Shown here: one piece after another, positions 7,864-17,310 of the stretch
Layout: every line of letters starts with the position of its first letter
Numbering within the stretch: the first letter of the stretch is position 1
Assembly: GCF_000695255.1 (NCBI RefSeq)
Contig: NZ_JMIB01000016.1
Location: forward strand, 1-43,520
DNA: 43,520 nt
Direction of reading: 5' to 3'
Origin: Photobacterium galatheae
GTDB lineage: Bacteria; Pseudomonadota; Gammaproteobacteria; Enterobacterales; Vibrionaceae
Program-made: the position numbers and the translations under genes
The notes under the pieces: model-generated
The model's database searches: none
What the model was told of the DNA's origin: nothing
The model's input: only the letters and a program-made list of their open reading frames with translations

Positions 7864-9813
7864 ATGAGTGAGGTTCACATTTACCCTGTCAATCAGCAGA
7901 TTGCTGAGCGGGCTCATATCACGGAAGAGCAATACCGCGAGATGTATCAGCAGTCTGTCAGCAACCCGGAAGCTTTCTGGGGCGAGCAAGGCAAAATCAT
8001 TGACTGGATCACCCCTTACACCAAAGTGAAACAAACCTCTTTCGATACCGGCCATGTCAGTATTAACTGGTTTGAAGATGGCACCCTGAACGTTTCCGCC
8101 AACTGCCTTGACCGTCACCTGGCAACCCGGGGCAATCAACCAGCCATCATCTGGGAAGGCGATGACCCAAGTGACGATGCCACCCTGACCTACAACGAAC
8201 TTCATCAGCAAGTCTGCCAGTTTGCCAACGCGCTGAAAGATCAGGGCGTCCAGAAGGGCGATGTCGTGTGCCTGTATATGCCGATGGTCGCTGAAGCCGC
8301 AGTTGCCATGCTGGCCTGTACCCGGATCGGTGCCGTTCATACGATTGTCTTTGGAGGATTCTCTCCGGAAGCACTGGCTGGCCGAATCATCGATTCCAAA
8401 GCAAAAGTCGTGGTCACCGCCGATGAGGGTGTCCGTGGTGGTCGAATTGTGCCACTGAAAAAGAATGTGGATGATGCCCTGAAAAACCCGGAAGTCGACA
8501 GCGTTGAAAAAGTGGTGGTCTTCAAACGGACCGGCAATTCAGTTGCATGGGACAGCAACCGAGATGTCTGGTGGCATGAAGCAACTGCAACCGTTCCGGC
8601 GCAGTGCGATCCTGAGCCAATGAACGCGGAAGACCCGCTGTTTATCCTTTATACCTCTGGCTCAACCGGCAAACCGAAAGGCGTTCTGCATACTACCGGC
8701 GGTTATCTGGTGTATGCCACCATGACCTTTAAGTACGTCTTCGACTATCAGGAAGGCGAAGTGTACTGGTGTACCGCCGATGTGGGCTGGATCACCGGTC
8801 ACAGCTATCTGGTTTACGGCCCGCTGGCAAACGGCGCGACGACCCTGCTGTTCGAAGGGGTGCCTAATTACCCGTCGACAGCGCGCATGAGCGAAGTGGT
8901 CGACAAACATCAGGTCAATATTCTCTATACCGCGCCAACGGCAATCCGTGCGCTCATGGCCAAAGGCAACGAGGCCATTGAAGGTACACAACGCACCTCA
9001 CTTCGCATCATGGGTTCTGTTGGTGAGCCGATTAACCCGGAAGCCTGGGAATGGTATTACCGGACCATCGGTGACAGCCGCTGCCCGATTGTGGACACCT
9101 GGTGGCAAACCGAAACCGGCGGCATTCTGATCACGCCACTCCCGGGGGCGACAGAACTGAAACCGGGTTCGGCGACTCGCCCGTTCTTTGGCGTTCAGCC
9201 TGCGCTGGTCGACAACATGGGGAATATCCTTGACGGTGCGACCGAAGGTAATTTGGTGATCCTGGACAGCTGGCCGGGCCAGATGCGCACCTTGTGGGGC
9301 GATCACGACCGATTCGAGCAGACTTACTTCTCAACCTTTAAAGGCATGTACTTTACCGGTGACGGCGCTCGCCGCGATGAAGACGGCTATTACTGGATCA
9401 CTGGCCGTGTAGATGATGTCCTGAACATTTCCGGTCACCGGATGGGGACCGCAGAAATTGAATCGGCACTGGTCGCTTTCGATAAGATCGCTGAAGCGGC
9501 GATTGTCGGCGTCCCGCACGACATCAAAGGTCAGGCCATCTACGCTTATATCACGCTGAATGATGGCGTGGTGCCAACCGCCGAGCTTCATAAAGAAGTG
9601 AAAGACTGGGTGCGGAAAGAAATCGGCCCGATTGCAACACCAGACTTCCTGCACTGGACCGACGCCCTGCCGAAAACCCGTTCCGGTAAGATCATGCGCC
9701 GAATTCTGCGCAAAATCGCGACCGGAGATACAGGTTCGCTGGGAGACACCTCCACCCTGGCCGATCCAAGCGTCGTTGATAAACTGATTGCTGAAAAAGA
9801 AAAGGTCGTCTGA
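7864..9813 (+). CDS. acs: Acetyl-CoA synthetase
   Basis: A 649-residue AMP-forming acetate-CoA ligase: acetate + ATP + CoA to acetyl-CoA + AMP + PPi, via an acetyl-adenylate. Seen are the A3 P-loop-like motif [11 protein letters not shown] at about residues 263-273, [11 protein letters not shown], the hinge and A8 region [16 protein letters not shown], and [11 protein letters not shown] with the catalytic Lys609, the residue that protein acetyltransferases modify and CobB restores in Salmonella. The numbering is the same as in the enteric enzyme. AAGGAG lies close before the ATG. It sits near a CrbS-type sensor whose V. cholerae counterpart is needed for acs expression. A strong terminator follows. 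Confidence 0.98.
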   Translation: MSEVHIYPVNQQIAERAHITEEQYREMYQQSVSNPEAFWGEQGKIIDWITPYTKVKQTSFDTGHVSINWFEDGTLNVSANCLDRHLATRGNQPAIIWEGDDPSDDATLTYNELHQQVCQFANALKDQGVQKGDVVCLYMPMVAEAAVAMLACTRIGAVHTIVFGGFSPEALAGRIIDSKAKVVVTADEGVRGGRIVPLKKNVDDALKNPEVDSVEKVVVFKRTGNSVAWDSNRDVWWHEATATVPAQCDPEPMNAEDPLFILYTSGSTGKPKGVLHTTGGYLVYATMTFKYVFDYQEGEVYWCTADVGWITGHSYLVYGPLANGATTLLFEGVPNYPSTARMSEVVDKHQVNILYTAPTAIRALMAKGNEAIEGTQRTSLRIMGSVGEPINPEAWEWYYRTIGDSRCPIVDTWWQTETGGILITPLPGATELKPGSATRPFFGVQPALVDNMGNILDGATEGNLVILDSWPGQMRTLWGDHDRFEQTYFSTFKGMYFTGDGARRDEDGYYWITGRVDDVLNISGHRMGTAEIESALVAFDKIAEAAIVGVPHDIKGQAIYAYITLNDGVVPTAELHKEVKDWVRKEIGPIATPDFLHWTDALPKTRSGKIMRRILRKIATGDTGSLGDTSTLADPSVVDKLIAEKEKVV

Positions 9814-9845
9814 CCGGCGGAATTCAAATCAAGTGCTTATTCCTA

Positions 9846-9867
9846 GCCGCCGTCAGGCGGCTTTTTT
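9846..9867 (+). terminator. Rho-independent terminator of acs
   Basis: GCCGCC (9846-9851), loop GTCA, GGCGGC (9856-9861), then six T residues. It begins about 30 bases after the acs stop codon. Confidence 0.9.
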
Positions 9868-10319
9868 GTCCCGATTTCGGGTTTGAAAATGCCAATCAGC
9901 CCTCATCCCGCATTCCGTCCGGGAACTCTCCGCAACCTCCCGGTGTCTGACACAATTACAGAGTAACTTTTGAGAACCTGCAGCATCCTGCCGTGATTTT
10001 CAGCAAAACCGATTAAGATTCAACACGATTGGCCGCTTATGTTCTAAGTGGACGCAATCAGGTAGCTATCTTACTGAAGCAGCGATGAAAATGCAGGCAA
10101 CACGCCGAAAAACGTGCCTTCTGCGTACAGATGTAAGGTCAAAAAAGCGGTGATTAGACCAGTATTTTGCTGCGAATTGCGCTGAATTCTCTATAATTGA
10201 GCGACAAACAGGTTTAAAGCCGTGATGGTTTGCATGAAAGGAAGCAAAGTCACAGTTTTTTTGTGCTTTGACACTTGATTCGGCAAGAACAGGTCAAGAA
10301 CGAGTATAGATAACTGAAT
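9868..10319 (+). other. Long intergenic region with promoter and leader of aroQ-accBC
   Basis: About 450 bases without a convincing ORF. It holds a sigma-70-like promoter (TATAAT at 10192) and, in the presumed leader, a stem CAAAG-t-CACA (10245-10254) with TGTGCTTTG (10262-10270) around a T-rich loop. In E. coli, accBC also has a long leader and is repressed by excess AccB; equivalent control here is inference. I see no tRNA or small ORF with a good ribosome site in the first 300 bases. Confidence 0.5.
10167..10197 (+). promoter_or_regulatory. Putative promoter of aroQ-accB-accC
   Basis: A perfect -10, TATAAT (10192-10197), has a possible -35 TTGCTG (10167-10172) at a long 19-base spacing. 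Transcription would start near 10204, giving a leader of about 115 bases. Confidence 0.45.
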
Positions 10320-10772
10320 ATGTCGACTAATTACCGTATTTTACTACTGAACGGACCCAATCTGAATTTGCTGGGCCTGAGAGAGCCTGGCCACTACGGC
10401 CAGCAGACGCTGGATCAGATTGTTGCAAACCTGAGTGCCAAAGCCGCGAATCTGGGCGTGACACTAGACCACCTGCAGTCCAATGCAGAACATGAACTGA
10501 TTGAGGCCATCCACCAGGCACACGGCAAGGTGGATTTTATCCTCATCAATCCGGCAGCTTACACCCATACCAGCGTCGCCATCCGTGATGCACTGCTGGG
10601 TGTGGCGATCCCGTTTATTGAAATACATTTGTCTAATGTGCATGCCCGCGAGCCTTTCCGCCATCACTCTTATCTGTCTGACAAGGCAATCGGAGTGATC
10701 TGCGGCCTGGGTCCTGATGGTTATGAATTCGCCCTGGAGGCAGCTGTGCGCCGCCTTCAGAACGCTCAATGA
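10320..10772 (+). CDS. aroQ: 3-dehydroquinate dehydratase, type II
   Basis: A 150-residue enzyme converting 3-dehydroquinate to 3-dehydroshikimate in the shikimate pathway; it forms a dodecamer in the cytoplasm. Seen are NGPNLNLLG near the N terminus, the catalytic Tyr26 in [17 protein letters not shown], and the catalytic His103 in [17 protein letters not shown], followed by the conserved GVICGLG. Length is as usual for the family. The ribosome site is weak. The stop lies 23 bases before the accB start, so it heads the aroQ-accB-accC operon as in Vibrio. Confidence 0.97.
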   Translation: MSTNYRILLLNGPNLNLLGLREPGHYGQQTLDQIVANLSAKAANLGVTLDHLQSNAEHELIEAIHQAHGKVDFILINPAAYTHTSVAIRDALLGVAIPFIEIHLSNVHAREPFRHHSYLSDKAIGVICGLGPDGYEFALEAAVRRLQNAQ

Positions 10773-10795
10773 ACAAACATAAAGAGAACAGATAC

Positions 10796-11254
10796 ATGGA
10801 TATTCGCAAGATCAAGAAACTTATCGAACTGGTAGAAGAATCAGGCATCTCTGAACTGGAAATCTCTGAAGGTGAAGAGTCCGTACGCATCAGTCGTACC
10901 TCGACTGTCGCGCCTGCTGCACAAGTTTACGCTGCTGCGCCGGCGCCTGTTGCTGCGCCAGCACCTGCTGCACCCGTTGAAGCCGCTGCACCAGCAGCAC
11001 CTGCCGCTGCTGAGCCTGCGGGCCACAAAGTTCTGTCACCAATGGTGGGTACTTTCTACCGTGCACCAAGCCCGGAAGCGAAGCCATTTGTTGAAGTGGG
11101 TCAGAGCGTGAACGTCGGCGATACGCTGTGCATCGTTGAAGCAATGAAGATGATGAACCAAATCGAAGCCGACAAAGCCGGTACTGTCGTTGCAATCCTG
11201 GCTGAAAATGGTGATCCGATTGAGTTCGATCAACCGCTGGTTATCATCGAGTAA
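10796..11254 (+). CDS. accB: Biotin carboxyl carrier protein of acetyl-CoA carboxylase
   Basis: A 152-residue carrier. The N-terminal helix [15 protein letters not shown] is followed by a flexible linker of about 40 Ala/Pro-rich residues, then the biotinyl domain with the modified Lys118 in VEAMKMMNQ. BirA biotinylates this lysine; AccC carboxylates the biotin and AccA/AccD transfer the carboxyl to acetyl-CoA to give malonyl-CoA for fatty-acid synthesis. The start at 10796 matches the E. coli protein; an in-frame ATG at 10769 overlapping aroQ would add nine untypical residues. It is 11 bases upstream of accC. Confidence 0.97.
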   Translation: MDIRKIKKLIELVEESGISELEISEGEESVRISRTSTVAPAAQVYAAAPAPVAAPAPAAPVEAAAPAAPAAAEPAGHKVLSPMVGTFYRAPSPEAKPFVEVGQSVNVGDTLCIVEAMKMMNQIEADKAGTVVAILAENGDPIEFDQPLVIIE

Positions 11255-11265
11255 CTGGGGCGCTT

Positions 11266-12609
11266 ATGTTAGATAAAGTAGTCATCGCAAACCGCGGCGA
11301 AATCGCCCTGCGAATTCTGCGTGCCTGTAAAGAGCTGGGGATCAAAACGGTGGCTGTGCACTCCACTGCCGACCGCGATCTGAAACACGTGCTGCTGGCA
11401 GATGAATCCATCTGTATCGGCCCTGCACGGGGTACAGACAGCTACCTGAATATTCCTCGCATTATCAGTGCGGCGGAAGTCACCGGTGCTGTTGCTATCC
11501 ACCCGGGTTACGGCTTCCTGTCTGAGAATGCTGACTTTGCCGAGCAAGTTGAGCGTTCAGGCTTCATCTTCGTGGGTCCGAAAGCTGAAACCATTCGCCT
11601 GATGGGTGACAAGGTTTCTGCGATCAACGCCATGAAGAAAGCCGGTGTCCCTTGTGTTCCGGGCTCTGACGGCCCGCTGGGCAACGATGAAGCGAAGAAC
11701 AAATCGATCGCGAAGCGTATCGGTTATCCGGTGATCATCAAAGCGTCCGGCGGCGGCGGCGGTCGTGGTATGCGCGTGGTTCGCAAAGAAGCGGATCTGG
11801 TGCAGTCCATTGCCATGACCCGTGCGGAAGCCAAAGCTGCGTTCAGCAACGACATGGTGTACATGGAGAAATTCCTGGAAAACCCACGCCATATCGAAGT
11901 GCAGGTTCTGGCTGATGGCCAGGGCGGTGCAATCCACCTGGGCGAACGTGACTGTTCAATGCAGCGTCGTCACCAGAAAGTGGTTGAAGAAGCACCGGCA
12001 CCAGGCATCACCGAAGAAATGCGTAAGTACATCGGTGAGCGTTGTACCCGTGCATGTATCGAAATCGGCTACCGCGGTGCAGGTACATTCGAATTCCTGT
12101 ACGAAAACGGCGAGTTCTATTTCATTGAAATGAACACCCGGATTCAGGTTGAGCACCCTGTGACTGAAATGGTAACCGGCGTTGACCTGATCAAAGAGCA
12201 GCTGCGTATTGCTGCCGGTCAGCCGCTGTCATTCAGCCAGAGCGACATTCACCTGCGTGGTCACGCAATTGAGTGCCGTATCAATGCCGAAGATCCAGTG
12301 CGTTTCCTGCCTTCTCCGGGCAAGATCGAGCGTTTCCACCCACCAGGTGGTATGGGTATCCGTTGGGAATCCCACATCTACGCTGGCTACACAGTACCGC
12401 CGCACTACGATTCCATGATCGGCAAACTGATTGCTTACGGTGAGAACCGTGATGTGGCCATTTCGCGTATGCGCAATGCCCTGAACGAGATGATCATTGA
12501 CGGCATCAAAACCAACGTTCCGCTGCAAAAAGACATCATGGCAGACGAGAACTTCCAGCATGGTGGCGCGAACATTCACTATCTGGAGAAAAAACTGGGC
12601 CTGCAATAA
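11266..12609 (+). CDS. accC: Acetyl-CoA carboxylase biotin carboxylase subunit
   Basis: A 447-residue ATP-grasp enzyme that carboxylates the biotin on AccB using ATP and bicarbonate. Seen are the N-terminal biotin carboxylase fold ([13 protein letters not shown]), the glycine-rich ATP lid [32 protein letters not shown], and the active-site segment [14 protein letters not shown] with Arg292 at the same number as in E. coli. GGGG stands seven bases before the ATG. It is translated from the aroQ-accB-accC mRNA and a terminator follows. Confidence 0.98.
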   Translation: MLDKVVIANRGEIALRILRACKELGIKTVAVHSTADRDLKHVLLADESICIGPARGTDSYLNIPRIISAAEVTGAVAIHPGYGFLSENADFAEQVERSGFIFVGPKAETIRLMGDKVSAINAMKKAGVPCVPGSDGPLGNDEAKNKSIAKRIGYPVIIKASGGGGGRGMRVVRKEADLVQSIAMTRAEAKAAFSNDMVYMEKFLENPRHIEVQVLADGQGGAIHLGERDCSMQRRHQKVVEEAPAPGITEEMRKYIGERCTRACIEIGYRGAGTFEFLYENGEFYFIEMNTRIQVEHPVTEMVTGVDLIKEQLRIAAGQPLSFSQSDIHLRGHAIECRINAEDPVRFLPSPGKIERFHPPGGMGIRWESHIYAGYTVPPHYDSMIGKLIAYGENRDVAISRMRNALNEMIIDGIKTNVPLQKDIMADENFQHGGANIHYLEKKLGLQ

Positions 12610-12633
12610 GCACCTCAGTTTTCCACAGAATCA

Positions 12634-12662
12634 GGCTGCCTTCGGGCAGCCTTTTGTTTTTC
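12634..12662 (+). terminator. Rho-independent terminator of accC
   Basis: GGCTGCC (12634-12640), tetraloop TTCG, GGCAGCC (12645-12651), then TTTTGTTTTT. A stable UUCG-type loop, about 25 bases after the accC stop. Confidence 0.92.
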
Positions 12663-12818
12663 CTAAACTTCATGCACAACGCCTCTGGCACCACCCGACA
12701 TCATTTGACACAATAACGTCCTTTCTTGATCGTTAAACCCTTTTTCACAGACTTCTAAGCCGTTTTCGACGCCATTTCCCGATATTTAAGTTCGAAAACG
12801 GACGACAGGAACTTCAGT

Positions 12819-13112
12819 ATGAAGACACTTTCTACCCGATACCGGCAGGCGCACAGAGAAGCCAGATGGGCGCTGGGGCTGGCTGTGGCCTACTTCCTGT
12901 GGTGGTATGGTGCCGCCTATTTCTTTGCACCGGATCCGGCACAAACCGGCCTGCCAGAACTTTACTGGGGCTTTCCGCTCTGGTTCCTGCTTGCCTGCCT
13001 CGTTGGCCCGGTCCTCTTTACGGTGCTGTGCGCACTGATGGTGAAATACATTTATCAGGATATGCCGCTCACCGTTGATGCTGATGATGAAGAGGCATAT
13101 ACCAATGAATAG
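12819..13112 (+). CDS. yhdT: YhdT family small membrane protein (DUF997)
   Basis: A 97-residue protein with two membrane spans, about residues 20-38 (ALGLAVAYFLWWYGAAYFF) and 50-74 (FPLWFLLACLVGPVLFTVLCAL), and an acidic C-terminal tail. It always accompanies panF in enterics and vibrios; E. coli calls it YhdT. It resembles the small partner subunits of some sodium/solute symporters, but a role in pantothenate uptake is unproven. AGGA precedes the ATG at 12819. Its last eight bases overlap panF, indicating translational coupling. Confidence 0.9.
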   Translation: MKTLSTRYRQAHREARWALGLAVAYFLWWYGAAYFFAPDPAQTGLPELYWGFPLWFLLACLVGPVLFTVLCALMVKYIYQDMPLTVDADDEEAYTNE

Positions 13113-14565
13113 TCAACTGCTGATCCCGCTCATTCTGTATTTGATGGCTGTGTTTGCACTGGCTTACTTCACCCGACGCCGGACACAACAAGATAGCGGC
13201 TTTCTGAGTGAATACCTGCTGGGAAGCCGCAGCATGGGCGGTTTTGTACTGGCGATGACGCTGGCCGCAACCTATGCCAGTGCCAGTTCCTTTATCGGTG
13301 GTCCCGGCGCAGCCTACAAGATGGGTCTGGGCTGGGTCTTGCTGGCGATGATCCAGTTGCCCGCTGCCTGGCTGACTCTGGGCGTACTGGGGAAAAAATT
13401 TGCCATCGAAGCCCGCAGACACAACGCCCTGACTCTGAATGACATGCTCTACGCTCGCTACCAGAATCGTGGTGTGGTGATTTTTGCTTCTCTGGCATTG
13501 CTGCTGGCATTTTTCGGCACCATGGTCGTTCAGTTTGTCGGCGGTGCCCGGCTGTTGCAAACCGTCACCGGCCTGTCTTATTCACAGGGACTGATGATCT
13601 TTGCCGCCACCGTGGGGCTGTACACCACCATTGGCGGATTCCGGGCCGTGGTCATGACAGACACGCTTCAGGGCATCATGATGATCATCGGAACGCTGGC
13701 TTTATTGGCCGGAATGATTCATGCCGGTGGCAGTGTGGGAGAGCTGGTGACAACGCTGCACCAGATTGATCCGGCATTGATTTCCCCATATGGACCAGAC
13801 AACTTTCTGTCGCAACCCTTGATGTTCAGCTTCTGGGTGCTGGTCTGCTTCGGCGTGATTGGCCTGCCTCATGCCGCCGTGCGCTGTATGTCTTACAAAG
13901 ACAGTAAGTCCCTGCACCACGGCATGGTGATCAGTACCATCATGGTCGCTTTTCTGATGCTCGGCATGCACCTTGCCGGCGCACTGGGCCGGGCCATTGT
14001 GCCAGACATCGCCACACCGGATCAGATCATGCCAACACTGATGATGACGGTGCTGCCACCTGTGGTGGCCGGTATTTTTCTGGCCGGGCCGATGGCGGCC
14101 ATCATGTCAACCATCGACTCCCAGCTGATTCAGGCATCCGCCACACTGCTCAAAGATCTGTATCTCAACTACATCAACCCGAAAGCAGGACAAGAATCGG
14201 AGATCACCGCAAAACTGCCGAAATTGTCGCTCTGGGTGACCGGCATTTTTTCCGTACTGGTTTTTGTTGCCGCAACCAATCCGCCAGACATGATCATCTG
14301 GCTCAACCTGTTGGCTTTCGGTGGGATGCAGGCGGTCTTTTTGTGGCCGCTGGTACTGGGGCTTTACTGGGAAAAAGCCTCTGCCGCTGGTGCCTTTACC
14401 TCCATGCTGACCGGGCTGGGCTGCTACATTGCATTGTCTGTCTTCAAACCCGATCTTGGCGGGATGCATGCCATTGTCCCAACGTTGCTGGTCGGTCTGA
14501 TCAGCTTTATCGCCGGCAGTTATGCCTGGCCAACACGGCAGCCAAACTTACAGCCTCAGGTTTGA
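13105..14565 (+). CDS. panF: Sodium/pantothenate symporter
   Basis: A 486-residue inner-membrane protein of the SSF family (E. coli PanF 483 residues) that imports pantothenate with Na+ for CoA synthesis. Seen are about 13 hydrophobic spans, an N-terminal segment typical of the family (RSMGGFVLAMTLAATYASAS with GGPGAAYK), and DSQLIQASATLLKDLY in the later core. The start at 13105 is preceded by AGAGG in the yhdT coding end; an in-frame ATG at 13075 would overlap yhdT more. The overlap with yhdT implies coupled expression. Confidence 0.96.
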   Translation: MNSQLLIPLILYLMAVFALAYFTRRRTQQDSGFLSEYLLGSRSMGGFVLAMTLAATYASASSFIGGPGAAYKMGLGWVLLAMIQLPAAWLTLGVLGKKFAIEARRHNALTLNDMLYARYQNRGVVIFASLALLLAFFGTMVVQFVGGARLLQTVTGLSYSQGLMIFAATVGLYTTIGGFRAVVMTDTLQGIMMIIGTLALLAGMIHAGGSVGELVTTLHQIDPALISPYGPDNFLSQPLMFSFWVLVCFGVIGLPHAAVRCMSYKDSKSLHHGMVISTIMVAFLMLGMHLAGALGRAIVPDIATPDQIMPTLMMTVLPPVVAGIFLAGPMAAIMSTIDSQLIQASATLLKDLYLNYINPKAGQESEITAKLPKLSLWVTGIFSVLVFVAATNPPDMIIWLNLLAFGGMQAVFLWPLVLGLYWEKASAAGAFTSMLTGLGCYIALSVFKPDLGGMHAIVPTLLVGLISFIAGSYAWPTRQPNLQPQV

Positions 14566-14582
14566 TTCACTATAAGAATATA

Positions 14583-14609
14583 AAACAGCGCCATTTGGTG
14601 CTGTTTTTT
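14583..14609 (+). terminator. Rho-independent terminator of yhdT-panF
   Basis: AAACAGCGCC (14583-14592), loop ATTT, GGTGCTGTTT (14597-14606) with one G-U pair, then more T residues. Begins 17 bases after the panF stop. Confidence 0.88.
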
Positions 14610-14723
14610 CTTATCGAGTCAGTATCCTCTGCCATGCGCATCAGGAAGCTGATGCGGACTGACTACTTTTCGTGCTACACTCCGCGGCCTTGAACCACAG
14701 TCCCTTTGAAAGCGAATGTACCC

Positions 14724-15608
14724 ATGCCTTGGATTCAACTGAAACTGAATGCCACCGCCGCCAATGCCGAAGCCATTGGTGATCTGCTGATGGAAGAAAC
14801 CGGTGCCCTCTCGGTCACTTTTCTCGACGCCCATGACACTCCGGTTTTTGAGCCACTGCCGGGCGAAACCCGTCTGTGGGGCGATACGGATGTCGTTGGT
14901 CTGTACGACGCAGAAAGCGATATGGACATGGTGCTCAGCCTGCTGAAACACAGCCCGCTGCTGGCCGACGATTTCGCCTGTAAAGTCGAACAACTGGAAG
15001 ATAAAGACTGGGAACGTGAGTGGATGGATAACTTCCACCCTATGAAATTCGGAACCCGTCTGTGGATCTGTCCAAGCTGGCGTGAAGCCCCTGAACCAAA
15101 CGCAGTGAATGTTTTGCTGGATCCGGGTCTGGCATTCGGCACCGGGACGCACCCGACCACCTCTCTGTGTCTGGAGTGGCTGGACAGTCAGGATCTGACC
15201 GGAAAAACCGTGATCGATTTCGGCTGCGGCTCCGGCATTCTGGCAATTGCCGCACTCAAACTGGGCGCAGCCAAAGTCATCGGCATCGACATCGATCCGC
15301 AAGCGATCCAGGCCTCCCGTGACAACGCCGAACGCAACGGTGTGGCTGAGCGTCTGGAACTTTATCTGCCACAAGACCAGCCGGAAAACCTGCAAGCTGA
15401 TGTTGTGGTTGCCAACATTCTGGCCGGTCCGCTGCGCGAACTATCGCCGGTGATCAAAAGTCTGGTTAAAGATGGCGGCCTGCTGGCCATTTCCGGTGTG
15501 CTGGAAAGCCAGGCAGAAGATGTAGCCAGCCACTACAGCGATGAACTGACGCTGGATCCGATTGCCGCCCGTGAAGAATGGTGCCGGATCTCAGGCCAAA
15601 AAGGCTAA
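14724..15608 (+). CDS. prmA: Ribosomal protein L11 methyltransferase
   Basis: A 294-residue SAM-dependent enzyme that trimethylates several amino groups of ribosomal protein L11; its substrate gene rplK is at 41796-42224 of this window. The N-terminal third is the L11-recognition domain. The methyltransferase domain has the SAM motif [19 protein letters not shown], the acidic end of the next strand (GIDIDP), and [11 protein letters not shown], the conserved NILA motif. The start at 14724 (MPWIQLKLN) is the family norm; an in-frame TTG at 14706 is less likely. In E. coli, prmA also follows panF and precedes dusB-fis. Confidence 0.97.
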   Translation: MPWIQLKLNATAANAEAIGDLLMEETGALSVTFLDAHDTPVFEPLPGETRLWGDTDVVGLYDAESDMDMVLSLLKHSPLLADDFACKVEQLEDKDWEREWMDNFHPMKFGTRLWICPSWREAPEPNAVNVLLDPGLAFGTGTHPTTSLCLEWLDSQDLTGKTVIDFGCGSGILAIAALKLGAAKVIGIDIDPQAIQASRDNAERNGVAERLELYLPQDQPENLQADVVVANILAGPLRELSPVIKSLVKDGGLLAISGVLESQAEDVASHYSDELTLDPIAAREEWCRISGQKG

Positions 15609-15685
15609 ACCGGATAAATTTGCTGTTGCGCATTTTGTGAGCAATTCCATGAATTCCATGACCTTTTACAAGTCAAATCCGGGAT

Positions 15686-15700
15686 GCTCAAATATTGGCC
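15686..15700 (+). promoter_or_regulatory. Near-consensus Fis binding site abutting the dusB-fis promoter
   Basis: GCTCAAATATTGGCC fits the Fis consensus G-N-T-Y-A-A-W-W-W-T-T-R-A-N-C at all but one defined position. It ends directly before the -35 hexamer, where bound Fis would occlude polymerase. E. coli fis is autorepressed from sites around its promoter; the same is inferred here. Confidence 0.55.
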
Positions 15701-15729
15701 TTTTCAGCACCACAAAAAATGCGTAAAAT
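15701..15729 (+). promoter_or_regulatory. dusB-fis promoter with GC-rich discriminator
   Basis: -35 TTTTCA (15701-15706), 17-base spacer, -10 TAAAAT (15724-15729), then GCGCGCCC. GC-rich discriminators mark promoters under stringent (ppGpp/DksA) control, as known for E. coli fis. Confidence 0.65.
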
Positions 15730-15759
15730 GCGCGCCCTTACTGGCATAGTCAGGAACAG

Positions 15760-16728
15760 ATGTTGAAGATCGGTCCTTATCAATTAGACAACCCGTTAAT
15801 TGTCGCCCCCATGGCGGGCGTGACCGATCGTCCGTTTCGGGAGCTGTGTCTGCGTCACGGCGCAGGTATGGCCGTCAGCGAAATGATGTCTGCGAACCCA
15901 GACGTTTGGAAAACCGCCAAGTCGCTCAACCGCATGGTACATGAAGGTGAGTCTGGTCTCCGTTCGGTACAGATTGCCGGGGCTGATCCCCAGCAGATGG
16001 CCGACGCCGCCCGCTTCAGCGTGGCGCACGGCGCTCAGATCATTGATATCAACATGGGTTGTCCGGCCAAGAAAGTGAACAAGCGCCTGGCAGGCTCTGC
16101 CCTGCTGCAGTACCCAGACCTTGTCGAGGATATCCTCAAGGCCGTGGTGAACGCCGTGGACGTCCCTGTGACGCTCAAAACACGGACCGGCTGGGATACA
16201 GAGAACCGAAACTGTGTCGCGATCGCACAGCTCGCTGAACACTGTGGCATTCAGGCCCTGGCGCTGCATGGCAGAACCAAAGCCTGTATGTACAAAGGGG
16301 AAGCGGAATACGATTACATCAAGGCAGTGAAACAGGCGGTGTCGATTCCTGTGATTGCGAATGGTGATATCGATTCGCCGGAAAAAGCACGCTTTGTCCT
16401 GGATTATACCGGGGCCGATGCCTTGATGATTGGTCGCCCTGCACAGGGCAGACCCTGGATTTTTCGCGAAATCCAACATTACTTAACAACCGGTAAACAC
16501 TTGCCTGCGCCTTCCTTTGAAGAGGTCAGCAGCATTCTGATGGAGCATGTTCAGGCACTCCACGCCTTTTACGGGGAGTACCAGGGGCTACGCATTGCAC
16601 GCAAACACGTGTCTTGGTATCTCAAAGAACAGGCTACTGCAGGTGATTTCCGCCGGACCTTCAACGCTATCGAGGATGCCCAACAGCAGCTCGATGCGCT
16701 GCAAGGCTACTTCGACAACGTTGCATAA
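15760..16728 (+). CDS. dusB: tRNA-dihydrouridine synthase B
   Basis: A 322-residue FMN-dependent enzyme reducing a uridine in the D-loop of tRNA to dihydrouridine. It has a TIM-barrel N domain beginning [15 protein letters not shown], the catalytic Cys101 in [27 protein letters not shown], and the FMN-phosphate region [10 protein letters not shown] with [17 protein letters not shown]; a helical C domain binds tRNA. AGGA is close before the ATG. It is the first gene of the dusB-fis operon (22 bases to fis), an arrangement in which dusB translation helps fis expression in E. coli. Confidence 0.97.
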   Translation: MLKIGPYQLDNPLIVAPMAGVTDRPFRELCLRHGAGMAVSEMMSANPDVWKTAKSLNRMVHEGESGLRSVQIAGADPQQMADAARFSVAHGAQIIDINMGCPAKKVNKRLAGSALLQYPDLVEDILKAVVNAVDVPVTLKTRTGWDTENRNCVAIAQLAEHCGIQALALHGRTKACMYKGEAEYDYIKAVKQAVSIPVIANGDIDSPEKARFVLDYTGADALMIGRPAQGRPWIFREIQHYLTTGKHLPAPSFEEVSSILMEHVQALHAFYGEYQGLRIARKHVSWYLKEQATAGDFRRTFNAIEDAQQQLDALQGYFDNVA

Positions 16729-16750
16729 ATACCAGAAGAGCTTACAGAAT

Positions 16751-17047
16751 ATGTTCGAACAAAATCTGACTTCCGAAGCACTTACAGTGACTACTGTCAC
16801 TTCTCAAGACCAAATCACTCAGAAGCCTCTGCGTGACTCCGTCAAAGCCTCGCTAAAGAACTATCTCGCCCAGCTGAATGGTCAGGACGTCGATGATCTG
16901 TACGAGCTTGTACTGGCAGAAGTTGAGCAACCCCTGCTGGACACCATCATGCAATACACCCGTGGTAACCAAACCCGCGCTGCAACCATGATGGGCATCA
17001 ACCGCGGTACGCTGCGTAAGAAACTGAAAAAGTACGGCATGAACTAA
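16751..17047 (+). CDS. fis: DNA-binding protein Fis
   Basis: A 98-residue nucleoid protein, the same length as E. coli Fis. The C-terminal helix-turn-helix ([20 protein letters not shown]) is essentially identical to that of E. coli; the N-terminal beta-hairpin arm (residues 1-26) needed for recombination-enhancer function differs more, as usual between genera. Fis bends DNA and activates rRNA and ribosomal promoters in rapid growth. The ATG at 16751 is chosen for family length; the frame is open far upstream inside dusB. Expression is expected from the promoter before dusB, with Fis autorepression. Confidence 0.98.
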   Translation: MFEQNLTSEALTVTTVTSQDQITQKPLRDSVKASLKNYLAQLNGQDVDDLYELVLAEVEQPLLDTIMQYTRGNQTRAATMMGINRGTLRKKLKKYGMN

Positions 17048-17072
17048 GCGCAACACTTTTGCTTTTGTTCCG

Positions 17073-17115
17073 AGAAGGGGGTTCCTGTTCACACAGGAGC
17101 CCCCTTCTTATTTAT
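17073..17115 (+). terminator. Terminator of dusB-fis
   Basis: A 15-base stem with one G-U pair, AGAAGGGGGTTCCTG (17073-17087) with CAGGAGCCCCCTTCT (17094-17108), followed by TATTTAT. Very stable stem, short T tract. Confidence 0.85.
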
Positions 17116-17263
17116 GTCACGATTCAGGCAAAAACAATCCAGTCATTCAGCGCACGATGCATTCGCGTCATCAATTCAAAAAAATGACAAGATGGCCGCC
17201 AGAAGCAGATTGTAAAATCCACGCTGGCACTCGCCATCTCCGGAATTGCGGCCGACCTTGATA

Positions 17264-17288
17264 AAGACAGCCCATTCTGAGCTGTCTT
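17264..17288 (-). terminator. Putative terminator of the chemoreceptor gene
   Basis: Perfect 8-base arms AAGACAGC (17264-17271) and GCTGTCTT (17281-17288), 22 bases beyond the chemoreceptor stop on the minus strand. The T tract is short (TTTAT). The rest of 17116-17310 shows nothing I can support. Confidence 0.5.
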
Positions 17289-17310
17289 CCCTTTGTTCCC
17301 ACACAGTGCC

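Noticed and set aside
10900..11020. Repetitive GCN/CCN-rich DNA in accB
   Set aside because: It encodes the normal Ala/Pro linker of AccB and is not a DNA repeat element.
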